From an uncultured Bartonella sp. (GTDB lineage: Bacteria; Pseudomonadota; Alphaproteobacteria; Rhizobiales; Rhizobiaceae): DNA of 64,000 nucleotides. The stretch is from the NCBI GenBank assembly GCA_945285915.1, contig CALYQL010000001.1, positions 1 through 64,000 of the forward strand. The letters are read 5' to 3'. Positions 48,315-58,880 of the stretch are shown piece by piece. Numbering within the stretch: the stretch's first letter is position 1; every line of letters starts with the position of its first letter. The position numbers and the translations under genes are program-made. Under the pieces are notes generated by a model that made no database searches, was not told the DNA's origin, and was given only the letters and a program-made list of their open reading frames with translations.

Positions 48315-48681
48315 TTTGGTAAAACAGTTTTGCATAGTTGAAGCGCGTTCCTGAACTTTGAGTTTAATAGGATAGACACAAAACCCATAGCGCTACCTAT
48401 CTATTAAACCAATTATAAAATAGATTGCAAAGTCCCGAGCATATAAAGCCCTAACGGAAACTCCAATTTCCGTCAAACAGCGACACCAATCGCGGAAATG
48501 CCTAAAAGTTGTATTATTCTGAATGCCTACGGCAAACTTCCATTCAATTCTACGACCAGTTACGATTTCTGAACGCCCAATCAGTTCAAAATCTCCCTAT
48601 CCAATATCCCCAAATTACAGCGCCTGACCATAAACCAAAAAATCTATCTTGATTTACACGCCTTTTAAAACCCTTTTTAAC

Positions 48682-48720
48682 GGGTCAATTGTTCCTCGGT
48701 TAAATCGAGAACTTTGACCC
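48682..48720 (+). other. Extra hairpin immediately upstream of RNA copy 4
   Basis: GGGTCAA (48682-48688) pairs with TTGACCC (48714-48720). Inside it, GTT-C-CTCG pairs with CGAG-AAC. The hairpin ends 5 nt before copy 4 and has no counterpart before copies 1-3. It may be part of a longer RNA or an unrelated structure. Confidence 0.5.
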
Positions 48721-48725
48721 TTAGT

Positions 48726-48806
48726 GATCCGGTTGGAAGAACACTTCCAACCGGATCAATAGGCAATAAGGTTTAGAGTTGCGGGGCTCTAACCCAATCG
48801 TCCTAT
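48726..48806 (+). ncRNA. Structured RNA element, copy 4
   Basis: Hairpin 1 pairs GATCCGGTTGGAAG (48726-48739) with CTTCCAACCGGATC (48744-48757), 14 perfect bp around AACA. Hairpin 2 pairs ATAGG (48759-48763) with CCTAT (48802-48806) and GGTT(T)AGAG with CTCTAACC. The loop is exactly TTGCGGGG (GTTGCGGGGC at 48778-48787). Base changes relative to copies 1-3 preserve pairing. Confidence 0.65.
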
Positions 48807-49798
48807 TTCGCGAACATTGTTTCATGCTTTATGGATGTTCTTTGCAGATTTGATATAACGAAAAGGCGCTTTTGAACAATCTTACCCAATAAACCCTAAC
48901 GTTAAACACCAGCAAAACAAGATTTAAAGCCTACAATACTCTCTTGAAATCTTGTCAATCTCACACAAGCAATAGAACATACAGTAAAACACCACGTCAA
49001 ATTAACGCTGTCAATTTCTAACCTAGCTCGTGATTTGATATGATTTCTGAACACCCAATCTGTTCAAAACCCCCTATTTTTATAATAGACACTTTGCATC
49101 ACTATACAAAATGCAAAATTGATATCACATTTCGTTACTTACCAAATTCAAGGTCGTACAACACAACCTGCTGGTTCATACCAATTTATATCTCTCACCA
49201 TAATACATGTATTTAACCGATTAATCCCCGCCAAAAATCGATTAAACTATAATCATAATATGTTACCCGCCATTTTATCCCCCTATTTTTTTTCATACCA
49301 TTAGCCGTATAATGTGTCAGCCTTTTTTTTATAAGATATAAACATTATTTTTTATATCACACTTCTTTCCTTACCAACACAACTAATAACGCACGACTAA
49401 ACTAAAATACATATATCATATTCACCAATGAAAATTCAAATAATTATTTACAAAAAATAATGATATAATTCATTTTAACAAATATTATTTTTATATAAAT
49501 AAATTTAATATATTTTTATTTAATCATATAACATAAAATATAAATATAAAAAATAAATTAATCGGGTAAATTAATTTATATTATATTTTATATCTATATT
49601 TTGTTATAATTATCGGTTTACTTCCAAATTATTTTTTTAAATCTTGGCAAAATAGCGCTATTAGCCACAAAAAACATATTTGCTACAAACTTGACAAAAT
49701 CACTATTATTTTTTGTCATAATCAGCTCTTCATTTATCGCCTAATGTCCACAGTATGAGTTTCATATTATGTCACCATCTTTGACGGCTTGTTTTGGA
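48807..49798. other. Gene-free, increasingly AT-rich region with an AT island
   Basis: About 1 kb without a supported gene. At 49430-49640 composition is almost entirely A and T. Within it TAAATTAAT (49554-49562) and ATTAATTTA (49570-49578) form a 9-bp inverted repeat around CGGGTAA, the only GC cluster there. A diverged copy of the repeat-unit 3' block lies at about 49042-49080. A 61-codon frame at 49119-49304 is not convincing. Confidence 0.6.
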
Positions 49799-50058
49799 TA
49801 TAATTTGCAGAGTATGATCGCTGACAAATACGATTCCACGCCTTCAAGTTTTGGATAAAAAAGCAATATGACTGATTAATTTGGATGCTATCATTTGCTC
49901 TTTTGCCCACACCGTGAAGTCATAACAAATACAGCAACGCTGGACACATTAGGGCTACGCTAGTCTTGAATCCCACGCAACGTAACATCCGTTCGCGCTT
50001 TGAAGTCAGAATAGTATAACTGTTCTAATGTTGTTTTAGCATTGCACTCTCCTAGATT

Positions 50059-50084
50059 AACGGATGCTCAAGCTTCCGTTTTTT
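50059..50084 (+). terminator. Terminator 1 upstream of the XRE gene
   Basis: AACGGA (50059-50064) and TCCGTT (50075-50080) form a 6-bp stem with additional GC pairing in the loop region. A T-run through 50084 follows. No ORF ends here, so it terminates an untranslated transcript. Confidence 0.75.
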
Positions 50085-50145
50085 GAGTGTTTTATTCAAC
50101 ATCTGTCGGTTTTTCTGACAGTCGAAGTACAGTTAAACCAATATT

Positions 50146-50168
50146 CCTATTTTGTAAATAGGTTTTTT
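50146..50168 (+). terminator. Terminator 2 directly before the XRE ribosome-binding site
   Basis: CCTATTT (50146-50152), TGT and AAATAGG (50156-50162) form a 7-bp stem followed by six Ts (50163-50168). The GAGG ribosome-binding site of the XRE gene begins about 8 nt later. Confidence 0.75.
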
Positions 50169-50185
50169 GTGTTTTGAGGTTTTTT

Positions 50186-50626
50186 ATGGCTAGACCGGAA
50201 AACGAGGCGAAAACTGCGCTTGGGAATAGACTTAGATCTGTCAGAAAAGCTGTTGGTGACCCAGACCGATCGACATTCGCAAAAAGCATTGGAGTTTCAA
50301 AAAATTCTTTAGCTGCATATGAACGCGGAGAAAATGAACCTACTGCATCTACTTTGGCTGCCTATGCGTCCTATTATGGCGTTTGTTTACAGTGGCTTAT
50401 CACCGGTGAAAGTGAAATGTTTTCATCAGCACAATATGATTTACAGGGTGCATGTATTTTAGACAGAGATGTTATGAAAATAGCTATTGAGGCTGTCGAA
50501 GAAGGTCTTGGTGAACGTCGTTTTCCTGCAGATAAAAAGGCAACACTCATTTTATTGGGGTACGATCTTATCTTAAAAGATAAATCAAATCGCACAAATG
50601 TTGTAGAGTTCGCTCGTGCTGTTTAA
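50186..50626 (+). CDS. XRE-family helix-turn-helix regulator
   Basis: This 146-residue protein has an N-terminal HTH_XRE domain (about residues 10-70): LGNRLRSVRKAVGDPDRSTFAKSIGVSKNSLAAYERGENEPTASTLAAYASYYGVCLQWLITGES. A short linker and a C-terminal helical region follow. It resembles phage-type repressors. ATG 50186 with GAGG upstream is preferred over the frame start at 50174. It is the only convincing gene in a 4.3-kb stretch and lies behind two terminators. Targets are unknown; self-control or control of the nearby RNA elements is conceivable. Confidence 0.85.
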   Translation: MARPENEAKTALGNRLRSVRKAVGDPDRSTFAKSIGVSKNSLAAYERGENEPTASTLAAYASYYGVCLQWLITGESEMFSSAQYDLQGACILDRDVMKIAIEAVEEGLGERRFPADKKATLILLGYDLILKDKSNRTNVVEFARAV

Positions 50627-51226
50627 ACGAAGCGATATCCTTTACTCACCATTCTCGAATACTTCAGATTGTATGAATATGTAAAATTTTGCATATTAAT
50701 GAAATTTTACAAATGTTTTCATGCATATCCAGAAAAATTTTGGATTATTTTAGGTAACTGTTATAAAGACAACCTTTATTCAAACTATTCTGTTTATGTC
50801 ATAGAGATATAATCTTGCTTCCTAAAAGCTATCGTATAACGATGATCTAAACGAATTAGCTTTACATTATGATATGATCGGAAAAGTATATGTGCCAATG
50901 TTGCATAAAAGCTAATTAGTAAGCTTACGGAGATCTTAAACTTTTACAATCTTGTGGCTTATTACCAAACCGTTTCAAACATATCATTATTTATCAGTGT
51001 ATGTTTCATATGGGTAAGTTTAAATGCGGGCGGAAGGTTTTAGTTTGATGATATGTCTTTTCTGCTAACACCAAAGACATCCAAGAAATTCTATCTATCA
51101 TCTCAATATTGTCGCGTGGCACACTTTTTCGCATAAAAGGTGATCAAATAATTCACTTTCTTGCTATAGGTCTTTTCACTCTACGATTGTTGTTCTATCG
51201 TTGCTGCATAAAAGAGGAGTTATAGC
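50627..51226. other. Gene-free spacer between the XRE gene and fumC
   Basis: 600 nt without a supported ORF. TGTAAAATTT (50680-50689) and AAATTTTACA (50702-50711) form a perfect 10-bp inverted repeat with a 12-nt spacer. It could be an operator or a terminator-like structure after the XRE gene. The fumC promoter must lie further right but is not assigned. Confidence 0.55.
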
Positions 51227-52615
51227 ATGGCAAACACGCGTACTGAAACAGATACATTTGGTGCAATCGACGTCCCGTCCGATCATTATTGGGGAGCCCA
51301 GACAGAACGTTCTTTGCGTAATTTTAAAATTGGTGGTGAAAAACAACCAATTCCATTAATACATGCTTTAGGTATTATTAAAAAAGCTGCAGCTATGGCC
51401 AATATGAAGGCTGGTAAACTATCACCAGAGTTAGGCAAAGCAATTATTGCAGCAGCCGATGAAGTCATTGATGGCAAGCTTGATGATAACTTTCCTCTGG
51501 TTGTTTGGCAGACTGGATCCGGCACACAAACCAATATGAATGTGAATGAAGTTATCTCTAATCGGGCGATTGAGATGCTTGGTGGAGAAATGGGGTCGAA
51601 AAAGCCAATTCACCCTAACGATCATGTCAATATGAGCCAGTCTTCCAATGACTCATTTCCGACGGCCATTCACATTGCTGCAGCAATGCAAACAGTAACA
51701 AAATTATTTCCAGCAATTGACCACCTGACTGCAGCTTTAAAAGATAAAGAAAAGCAATTTGAAAAAATTATAAAAATTGGTCGTACCCATACACAAGATG
51801 CAACGCCTGTTACTCTCGGACAGGAATTTTCTGGATATCGTGCTGCTTTGGAACATAATCGCGTACGCATTGAAATGGCGCTACAAGATGTAACAAAGCT
51901 AGCACAAGGCGGTACCGCTGTAGGAACCGGACTAAATGCCCCAATCGGTTTTGATCAAACCTTTGTTGAGGCTGTGACGGACATAACAGGTGTTGCGTTT
52001 AAAACTGCTGAAAATAAATTTGAAGCATTGGCTAGCCATGGTGCAATCACAAATTTCCACGGCAGCTTAAATGCGCTTGCGACAGATTTGTTTAAAATAG
52101 CAAATGATATCCGCTTTTTAGGCTCCGGTCCAAGATGCGGTCTTGGTGAATTGAGTCTTCCTGAAAATGAACCTGGCTCATCAATCATGCCTGGCAAGGT
52201 AAACCCAACACAATGTGAAGCGATGACGATGGTTGCTTGTCAGGTTTTTGGTAATGAAACAACAGTAACCGTTGCGTCCAGCCAAGGCCATTTCGAATTA
52301 AACGTATATAAGCCTGTGATTGCATATAACGTTCTGCAATCAATCAAGATATTATCTGATTGCATGGTTTCTTTTGCTGACCATTGCGTTGAAGGCATCA
52401 AAGCCAATGAAGAGCGCATTCACGATCTTCTAGAAAAATCATTAATGCTTGTTACTGCACTTGCGCCAGCCATTGGTTATGACAAAGCAGCAAAAATCGC
52501 TAAAACAGCACATAAAAATGGCACAACATTGCGGGAAGAAGCTTTGAACGCTGGTGTTTCTGAAGAAGATTATAATCGTCTTGTCAGACCGGAAGATATG
52601 ATCCACCCCAAATAA
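51227..52615 (+). CDS. fumC: Class II fumarate hydratase
   Basis: This 462-residue TCA-cycle enzyme interconverts fumarate and malate without an Fe-S cluster. The superfamily signature [17 protein letters not shown] is present. [38 protein letters not shown] and [22 protein letters not shown] are also present. AGAGGAG precedes the ATG. It is monocistronic and ends at a shared terminator with the convergent pgm. Confidence 0.98.
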   Translation: MANTRTETDTFGAIDVPSDHYWGAQTERSLRNFKIGGEKQPIPLIHALGIIKKAAAMANMKAGKLSPELGKAIIAAADEVIDGKLDDNFPLVVWQTGSGTQTNMNVNEVISNRAIEMLGGEMGSKKPIHPNDHVNMSQSSNDSFPTAIHIAAAMQTVTKLFPAIDHLTAALKDKEKQFEKIIKIGRTHTQDATPVTLGQEFSGYRAALEHNRVRIEMALQDVTKLAQGGTAVGTGLNAPIGFDQTFVEAVTDITGVAFKTAENKFEALASHGAITNFHGSLNALATDLFKIANDIRFLGSGPRCGLGELSLPENEPGSSIMPGKVNPTQCEAMTMVACQVFGNETTVTVASSQGHFELNVYKPVIAYNVLQSIKILSDCMVSFADHCVEGIKANEERIHDLLEKSLMLVTALAPAIGYDKAAKIAKTAHKNGTTLREEALNAGVSEEDYNRLVRPEDMIHPK

Positions 52616-52660
52616 TCTAATTTGTTAGGTTATTCAAAAATTACACATTGATACAAATGG

Positions 52661-52696
52661 AAAAGGCTCCGATAGTATTTGCTATCAAAGCCTTTT
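52661..52696. terminator. Bidirectional terminator between fumC and pgm
   Basis: AAAAGGC (52661-52667) and GCCTTTT (52690-52696) form the outer stem; GATAG and CTATC form the inner stem. It is flanked by A-rich and T-rich runs suited to both strands. Confidence 0.8.
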
Positions 52697-52732
52697 CATT
52701 AGGCAGAATAGTACCAAGCTATCATCTTAATA

Positions 52733-54397
<1,665 letters not shown>

Positions 54398-54551
54398 TTA
54401 AAGCGATTATCCATAAATATCGAGTGTTAATTTAACAATCTTCTGTGTGTTGACTTGCAACTATGTGCGTAATCCCTTACGCTGGAGAAGTGAATTCCGG
54501 CTCACATCACTGTTGATAAAATAGATATAAGACAAATACAGGAGCAGACAA

Positions 54552-55076
54552 ATGATCGGAAAAAAAGTTCCAGATGTTATCTTCCACACACGCGTCCGTG
54601 ATGAATCGATTGGTGGTTCAAACCCTTATCGTTGGCAAGAGGTAACAACTGATGAATATTTCAAAGGAAAACGCGTTGTGCTATTTTCCTTGCCAGGTGC
54701 TTTCACACCGACTTGCTCAACATTTCAATTGCCGGATTTTGAAAAGCTTTATCCTGAGTTCCAAGAACTTGGTATTGATGAAGTTTACTGCCTTGCAGTC
54801 AATGATGCTTTTGTTATGAACGCATGGGGCAGACATAACAACCTTCAGCATGTAAAACTCATTCCAGATGGTAATGGTGAATTTACCCGTAAAATGGGCA
54901 TGCTTGTTGCAAAATATAACCTCGGCTTTGGAATGCGTTCATGGCGTTATGCTGCAGTCGTTAACGACGGCGTTATTGAAAAATGGTTTGAGGAAAAAGG
55001 TTTCTCTGATAATTGCGAAACCGATCCATACGGTGAATCTTCACCACAAAACATTCTAAAAGTTTTGAAAGCCTAA
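54552..55076 (+). CDS. Peroxiredoxin (Prx5 type)
   Basis: This 174-residue thiol peroxidase has the peroxidatic cysteine at position 55 in VVLFSLPGAFTPTCSTFQLP. DEVYCLAVNDAFVMNAWG follows, typical of atypical 2-Cys Prx5-like enzymes. It reduces hydroperoxides using thioredoxin, glutaredoxin or glutathione. No fused glutaredoxin domain is present. AGGAG precedes the ATG and a terminator follows. Confidence 0.93.
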   Translation: MIGKKVPDVIFHTRVRDESIGGSNPYRWQEVTTDEYFKGKRVVLFSLPGAFTPTCSTFQLPDFEKLYPEFQELGIDEVYCLAVNDAFVMNAWGRHNNLQHVKLIPDGNGEFTRKMGMLVAKYNLGFGMRSWRYAAVVNDGVIEKWFEEKGFSDNCETDPYGESSPQNILKVLKA

Positions 55077-55087
55077 TAATATAGCTT

Positions 55088-55118
55088 TAGCTCCCTCAAT
55101 CATGGGGGAGCTATCTTT
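55088..55118 (+). terminator. Intrinsic terminator after the peroxiredoxin gene
   Basis: TAGCTCCC (55088-55095) and GGGAGCTA (55106-55113) form an 8-bp stem. It is followed by TCTTT, a modest U-tract. Confidence 0.75.
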
Positions 55119-55131
55119 ATTGTGGGGGTCT

Positions 55132-55332
55132 ATGATGGAAATTACATTGAATCTTGATGCGACATTGTTGGAAGCTTTGAAAAAGTTTTTACATGACAAT
55201 CCAACTGTCCGTAACGAACAAGAGGCTCTGCGTTACCTTATTCATAAATCTTTGCAGGATTTAGCATATATCGCACGCCAACCAGGGGTGGGAACCAGTC
55301 CAGATAAATTAAACTCCAGTAATGACGATTAA
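55132..55332 (+). CDS. Small protein with ribbon-helix-helix-like pattern
   Basis: This 66-residue protein (MMEITLNLDATLLEALKKFL) has an N-terminal strand followed by two helices (about residues 10-22 and 29-50). That is the layout of ribbon-helix-helix DNA-binding or antitoxin-like proteins. The polar tail is disordered. ATG 55132 or 55135 lies after GGGGG; the longer frame from 55102 overlaps the upstream terminator and is rejected. It is followed 5 nt later by a small membrane protein gene. No recognisable toxin partner is present. Confidence 0.6.
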   Translation: MMEITLNLDATLLEALKKFLHDNPTVRNEQEALRYLIHKSLQDLAYIARQPGVGTSPDKLNSSNDD

Positions 55333-55337
55333 TATTT

Positions 55338-55499
55338 ATGCCTGAACAATCTGATCCTGTTACAGCCGCTAGACACAGCGTTCGTAAGCGTTTTTTTATT
55401 CTTCTCACAATAGCAATTATATTGGTTGGTCTACTTATTTGGATGACCTTGGCTTTTTTCGACGTAACTGGAATCGATGCGCTCAACGAAATTGTTTGA
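55338..55499 (+). CDS. Small single-pass membrane protein
   Basis: The 53-residue product begins MPEQSDPVTAARHSVRKR. One strong membrane helix follows (FFILLTIAIILVGLLIWMTL), then a short tail. It starts 5 nt after the previous gene and its stop codon lies in an intrinsic terminator stem. Both facts support a two-gene transcript. Function is unknown. Confidence 0.6.
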   Translation: MPEQSDPVTAARHSVRKRFFILLTIAIILVGLLIWMTLAFFDVTGIDALNEIV

Positions 55500-55519
55500 A
55501 ATGCTATTCAAACAATTTT
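55491..55519 (+). terminator. Intrinsic terminator overlapping the stop of the 53-aa gene
   Basis: ATTGTTTGAA (55491-55500) and TTCAAACAAT (55507-55516) form a perfect 10-bp stem with a 6-nt loop. It is followed by TTT. Confidence 0.8.
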
Positions 55520-55547
55520 CCTGAAATTTTAAGCCTGTACTTATCTC

Positions 55548-56246
55548 TTATTTTCCTGATACAGCTTTATTCAGTTGCTGGATGATAGCCCCAACTTCAG
55601 GATTTTCGCGGCTTTTCTTTGCTGAAACGAGACATGCCTGAGACTTCAGAATGAGTCCGTCCTGTAGTATTTTTAGCTTATTGGCTTTTAGCGTGGCGCC
55701 TGTTGATGTGATATCAACAATCATATCTGCTGAGCCGGCGGCAGGAGCACCTTCTGTGGCACCAAGACTTTCAACAATTCTATAAACCTGTATGCCATGT
55801 TTTTGTGAAAAAAATTTCTGGGTTAGCTGCCAGAATTTGGTTGCTATTCGCAATCTTCTACCATGGCGCTGGCGAAATTCAGCCGCGACATCGTCAAGAT
55901 CAGCCATGGTGACAACATCATGCCAAACTTCAGGAACGGCAACAATAACATCAGCATGGCCGAAACCAAGCGGGATTTCTACTGTTACCCTTTCATCAGG
56001 ATGAGCTAATGTCTCATGGATCAAATCTTGTCCTGTTATTCCAAGATCAATATTGCCATAGCCTAATTCTCTGGCAATTTCAGAGGCAGATAGAAAAAGA
56101 ATATCAATATTCGGGGCATTATCGACTTTAGCACGATAATGGCGTTCATCATCAGGAAGCACAACTTTGTAACCAGCATTTGCCAGCACATTTAATGTCT
56201 TTTCTTTTAATCGTCCTTTTGATGGAAGAGCTAAAGTTACCGTCAT
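55548..56246 (-). CDS. hisG: ATP phosphoribosyltransferase catalytic subunit, short form
   Basis: This 232-residue enzyme does the first step of histidine synthesis (ATP + PRPP). It starts [26 protein letters not shown] and has [19 protein letters not shown] and the PRPP loop region ([28 protein letters not shown]). Its length identifies the short form, which needs HisZ. ATG overlaps the hisZ stop (ATGA). It is the last gene of hisS-hisZ-hisG. Confidence 0.96.
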   Translation of the reverse strand: MTVTLALPSKGRLKEKTLNVLANAGYKVVLPDDERHYRAKVDNAPNIDILFLSASEIARELGYGNIDLGITGQDLIHETLAHPDERVTVEIPLGFGHADVIVAVPEVWHDVVTMADLDDVAAEFRQRHGRRLRIATKFWQLTQKFFSQKHGIQVYRIVESLGATEGAPAAGSADMIVDITSTGATLKANKLKILQDGLILKSQACLVSAKKSRENPEVGAIIQQLNKAVSGK

Positions 56247-57370
56247 TTCAATGCCTCTCCCCGACCGGCAGCAATACCGTCTGTTAATCGATCAAGCCAG
56301 ATAGAAAATCCAACTGCTGGTATGGATTTTTTAGCCCCCAACATTGTCATTAGCCTGTCATAACGACCACCACCGACAATAAACCGATTATCACGACGTA
56401 CTTCATAAACAAGACCGGTATAATAATCCAATGGACGACCGAAAGCGGCATCATACCGAATATCTGAAAGCTTCACCCCTCGTTCGACAAGTGCGCTATT
56501 ACGCGCTTCAAACAATGTGAGAAAATGATCGATTGGCAAATGATGTTTACGTCCAAAATCGGCCAGTTGTTGTTCTGCTTTATCAAGCGTTATTTGAATG
56601 GATAAAAACTCTTCCAGTGCCTGCAAAACAGAAGGAATAAGTCGCGCAGATGATAATTGCTGCTTTTCCAATAAACGTTTGGCAATTTCAGCAGGCGTCC
56701 GTCCTGATGAAGGTGACATATCGCCACTCAACATTTCTTCTTCCAGATAGTTAATAAGCGCTTGCTCATCTTGAGCCTGCACAAGCATTTTCAATTCATC
56801 TGGTAAAATCTGTTCCTTTTTAGGGGCAGACAAGGACTGCAACAGATTGCGCAACTGCTCCTGATTGCCAAATGCCCTCAAAAGCTTTTTTTGCCAACCG
56901 TGGGCAATGCCAAGTTCGGCTAAAATTGCAGCAAAAACAGCTTGATCGCCCAATACTATTGTATCGCCGTCGCTTGGTGCTATACGAGCAATCAATTCAA
57001 GTGCATCGTAAAGGGTGCGCGCATCAGCCTCTGCTTCATTGCTATCACCCAAATCCTCAATGCCAGCTTGGAAAAAGCTGTTTCCCCCCTCACGTCGTTG
57101 ACGAAAAACCTCTCCGATATAGGCATAACGATGCGGTGTATGTGTGCCATTCGCAATATGCTTCATGCAAACGGGAATTGTAAATTCCGGTCGCAAACAA
57201 AGACTATCTCCATTTTCATTTTCAGTCATGAAAATGTTGCGTCTCAAATCTTCACCTGCCATATCCAAAAACGGATCAGCCGGTTGCAATATAGGTACAG
57301 CAACCGTTGCAAGCCCCTTTTCAGAGAAAAATCTTTCCGCTTCTGTCGTCATTCGGTCAAGTTTTGTCAT
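56243..57370 (-). CDS. hisZ: ATP phosphoribosyltransferase regulatory subunit
   Basis: This 375-residue HisRS paralogue is required by short-form HisG. It has the class II fold with [41 protein letters not shown] and the final [30 protein letters not shown]. It lacks the HisRS anticodon domain. ATG 57370 ([15 protein letters not shown]) is preferred. The frame to 57430 would overlap hisS and adds unlikely residues. Confidence 0.94.
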   Translation of the reverse strand: MTKLDRMTTEAERFFSEKGLATVAVPILQPADPFLDMAGEDLRRNIFMTENENGDSLCLRPEFTIPVCMKHIANGTHTPHRYAYIGEVFRQRREGGNSFFQAGIEDLGDSNEAEADARTLYDALELIARIAPSDGDTIVLGDQAVFAAILAELGIAHGWQKKLLRAFGNQEQLRNLLQSLSAPKKEQILPDELKMLVQAQDEQALINYLEEEMLSGDMSPSSGRTPAEIAKRLLEKQQLSSARLIPSVLQALEEFLSIQITLDKAEQQLADFGRKHHLPIDHFLTLFEARNSALVERGVKLSDIRYDAAFGRPLDYYTGLVYEVRRDNRFIVGGGRYDRLMTMLGAKKSIPAVGFSIWLDRLTDGIAAGRGEALK

Positions 57371-57389
57371 ATTGTTCGGCTCTATGTTT

Positions 57390-58880
57390 TTACTTGGCCT
57401 GCTGAGCAGCAATGATTTCCCGTACAGCATTTACCAATTGGCTTTCATCCACGGTAACCTGTGCAGGACGGCTCTCACGCCATGTCTTATTATCTTCAAT
57501 CTTTTCTGAAAGCCGGGCACCTTCTACCAGATCTTTAATCTGCAGTTTACCTTCGGCTCTTTCTTGAGATCCTTGTATGACAACACATGGCGCATGCCGA
57601 CGGTCAGCATATTTCATTTGTGCTTTCATACCTGAACCGCCGACATAAAGTTCAGCGCGTATCCCGTTATTGCGTAGTTCAGTAACCATGTGCTGATATC
57701 GCTGCAATGACTCGCTATCTTTATCCATGACAAGCACAACAACCGGTCCTATCCCAACACTAAGATCCAGCTTTCCAAGATTCTTCAATGCTGTCATCAA
57801 TCTCGAAACACCGATGGAAAATCCTGTTGCTGGTACTGGCTCATCTCTGAACCGAGACACAAGACCATCATAACGTCCACCACCGCCAACAGAACCAAAG
57901 ACAACTTTCTGCCCGTCCTCATTGACAACATCAAACAGCAATTCAACTTCAAAAACTGGTCCGGTATAATATTCCAAACCGCGAACAACGGACGGGTCGA
58001 TTTTGACACGTTCTGCATAACCGGCTGCATTAAACAGTGCGAGCATCTCTTGCAATTCATTGACACCTTCGGTGCCTCTTTCACTGCCGTTGACCACACG
58101 CGAAAGATTATCAAGCGTGACTGAACTATTTGCTCCACCAGCGGAAATAAACGCGATAACCTTTTCAACAGCGTCATCCGAAAGCTCGGCACCTTTGGTA
58201 AAGTCACCACTTTCGTCCAGACGACCTTTGCCAAGCAAGAGTTTTACACCCTCAACGCCAAACTTATCCAATTTGTCGATTGCGCGCAAAACAGTTAGAC
58301 GTTTGTCCGTGTATTTATCACCAATAAGGCCGATAAGTTCTAAGACACCATCAAGAATTTTTCTATTATTGACGCGTACAACATAATCGCCCCGATCAAT
58401 GCCAAGCTGTTCCATTGTATCAGCGGCCATCATACAGATTTCAGCATCAGCAGCGACTGTCGGACTGCCTACCGTATCAGCATCAAATTGCATGAATTGA
58501 CGAAAACGTCCTGGACCCGGCTTTTCATTTCTGAAAACCCAACCAGCGCGATAGCTGCGATATGGTTTTGGCAAGGTTTCAAAATTTTCTGAAAAATACC
58601 GCGCTAATGGTGCCGTCAGGTCATACCGTAGAGACATCCACTGTTCATCGTCGTCCTGAATTGAAAATACACCAGCATTTGGCCTGTCTTGATCCGGCAA
58701 GAATTTGCCCAATGCATCAGTATATTCAAAAATAGGTGTTTCGACCGCTTCAAAGCCATAAAGCTCATAGACACCGCGAATAACTGACGTCATTTTTTCA
58801 GCAGCATGCAATTCTGCACTTGTACGATCTACAAAACCGCGAGGAACACGTGCTTTTGTTTTTTCTGGCTTGTCAGACAT
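57390..58880 (-). CDS. hisS: Histidine--tRNA ligase
   Basis: This 496-residue class II synthetase has motif 1 ([17 protein letters not shown]), motif 2 ([31 protein letters not shown]) and the HisA/HisB motifs ([29 protein letters not shown]). A C-terminal anticodon-binding domain ([27 protein letters not shown]) follows. It is the longer alphaproteobacterial type. It heads hisS-hisZ-hisG. Confidence 0.96.
   Translation of the reverse strand: MSDKPEKTKARVPRGFVDRTSAELHAAEKMTSVIRGVYELYGFEAVETPIFEYTDALGKFLPDQDRPNAGVFSIQDDDEQWMSLRYDLTAPLARYFSENFETLPKPYRSYRAGWVFRNEKPGPGRFRQFMQFDADTVGSPTVAADAEICMMAADTMEQLGIDRGDYVVRVNNRKILDGVLELIGLIGDKYTDKRLTVLRAIDKLDKFGVEGVKLLLGKGRLDESGDFTKGAELSDDAVEKVIAFISAGGANSSVTLDNLSRVVNGSERGTEGVNELQEMLALFNAAGYAERVKIDPSVVRGLEYYTGPVFEVELLFDVVNEDGQKVVFGSVGGGGRYDGLVSRFRDEPVPATGFSIGVSRLMTALKNLGKLDLSVGIGPVVVLVMDKDSESLQRYQHMVTELRNNGIRAELYVGGSGMKAQMKYADRRHAPCVVIQGSQERAEGKLQIKDLVEGARLSEKIEDNKTWRESRPAQVTVDESQLVNAVREIIAAQQAK

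Larger units (their letters stand above)
47581..48615. repeat. Tandem duplication of a unit of about 508-510 bp
   Basis: 47581-48088 and 48089-48615 are two highly similar tandem units. Matching landmarks are CCTGTCT at 47581/48089, the RNA core at 47722/48232, an ACGGAAA...TTTCCGT hairpin at 47946/48454 and TCTGAACGCCCAATCAG at about 48059/48569. Copies 1 and 4 of the RNA element share the core, but most of their flanks have diverged. A related 3' block recurs near 49044 after copy 4. Confidence 0.85.
49799..50168 (+). promoter_or_regulatory. Attenuator-like leader of the XRE gene with two terminators and an antiterminator
   Basis: A TATAAT box at 49799-49804 may start the leader, although no well-spaced -35 is seen. 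CATCCGTT (49986-49993) is exactly complementary to AACGGATG (50059-50066), the left arm of terminator 1. Pairing of these would block that terminator. A CTGTC/GACAG hairpin (50103-50121) and terminator 2 (50146-50168) follow. The coding region begins only 17 nt after the second U-tract. Regulation by transcription antitermination is inferred. Confidence 0.55.

Noticed and set aside
47248..48806. The periodic repeats as a CRISPR array
   Set aside because: The period is about 500 bp, the repeat is over 80 nt with structured variation, and no cas genes are present.
49119..49304. 61-codon plus-strand frame in the AT-rich region
   Set aside because: No ribosome-binding site or coding character, and composition follows the surrounding AT-rich DNA.
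49740..49760. DnaA-box-like sequence near the AT island as a replication origin
   Set aside because: Only one poor match (TGTCCACA) is visible, there is no cluster of boxes and no origin-linked gene.
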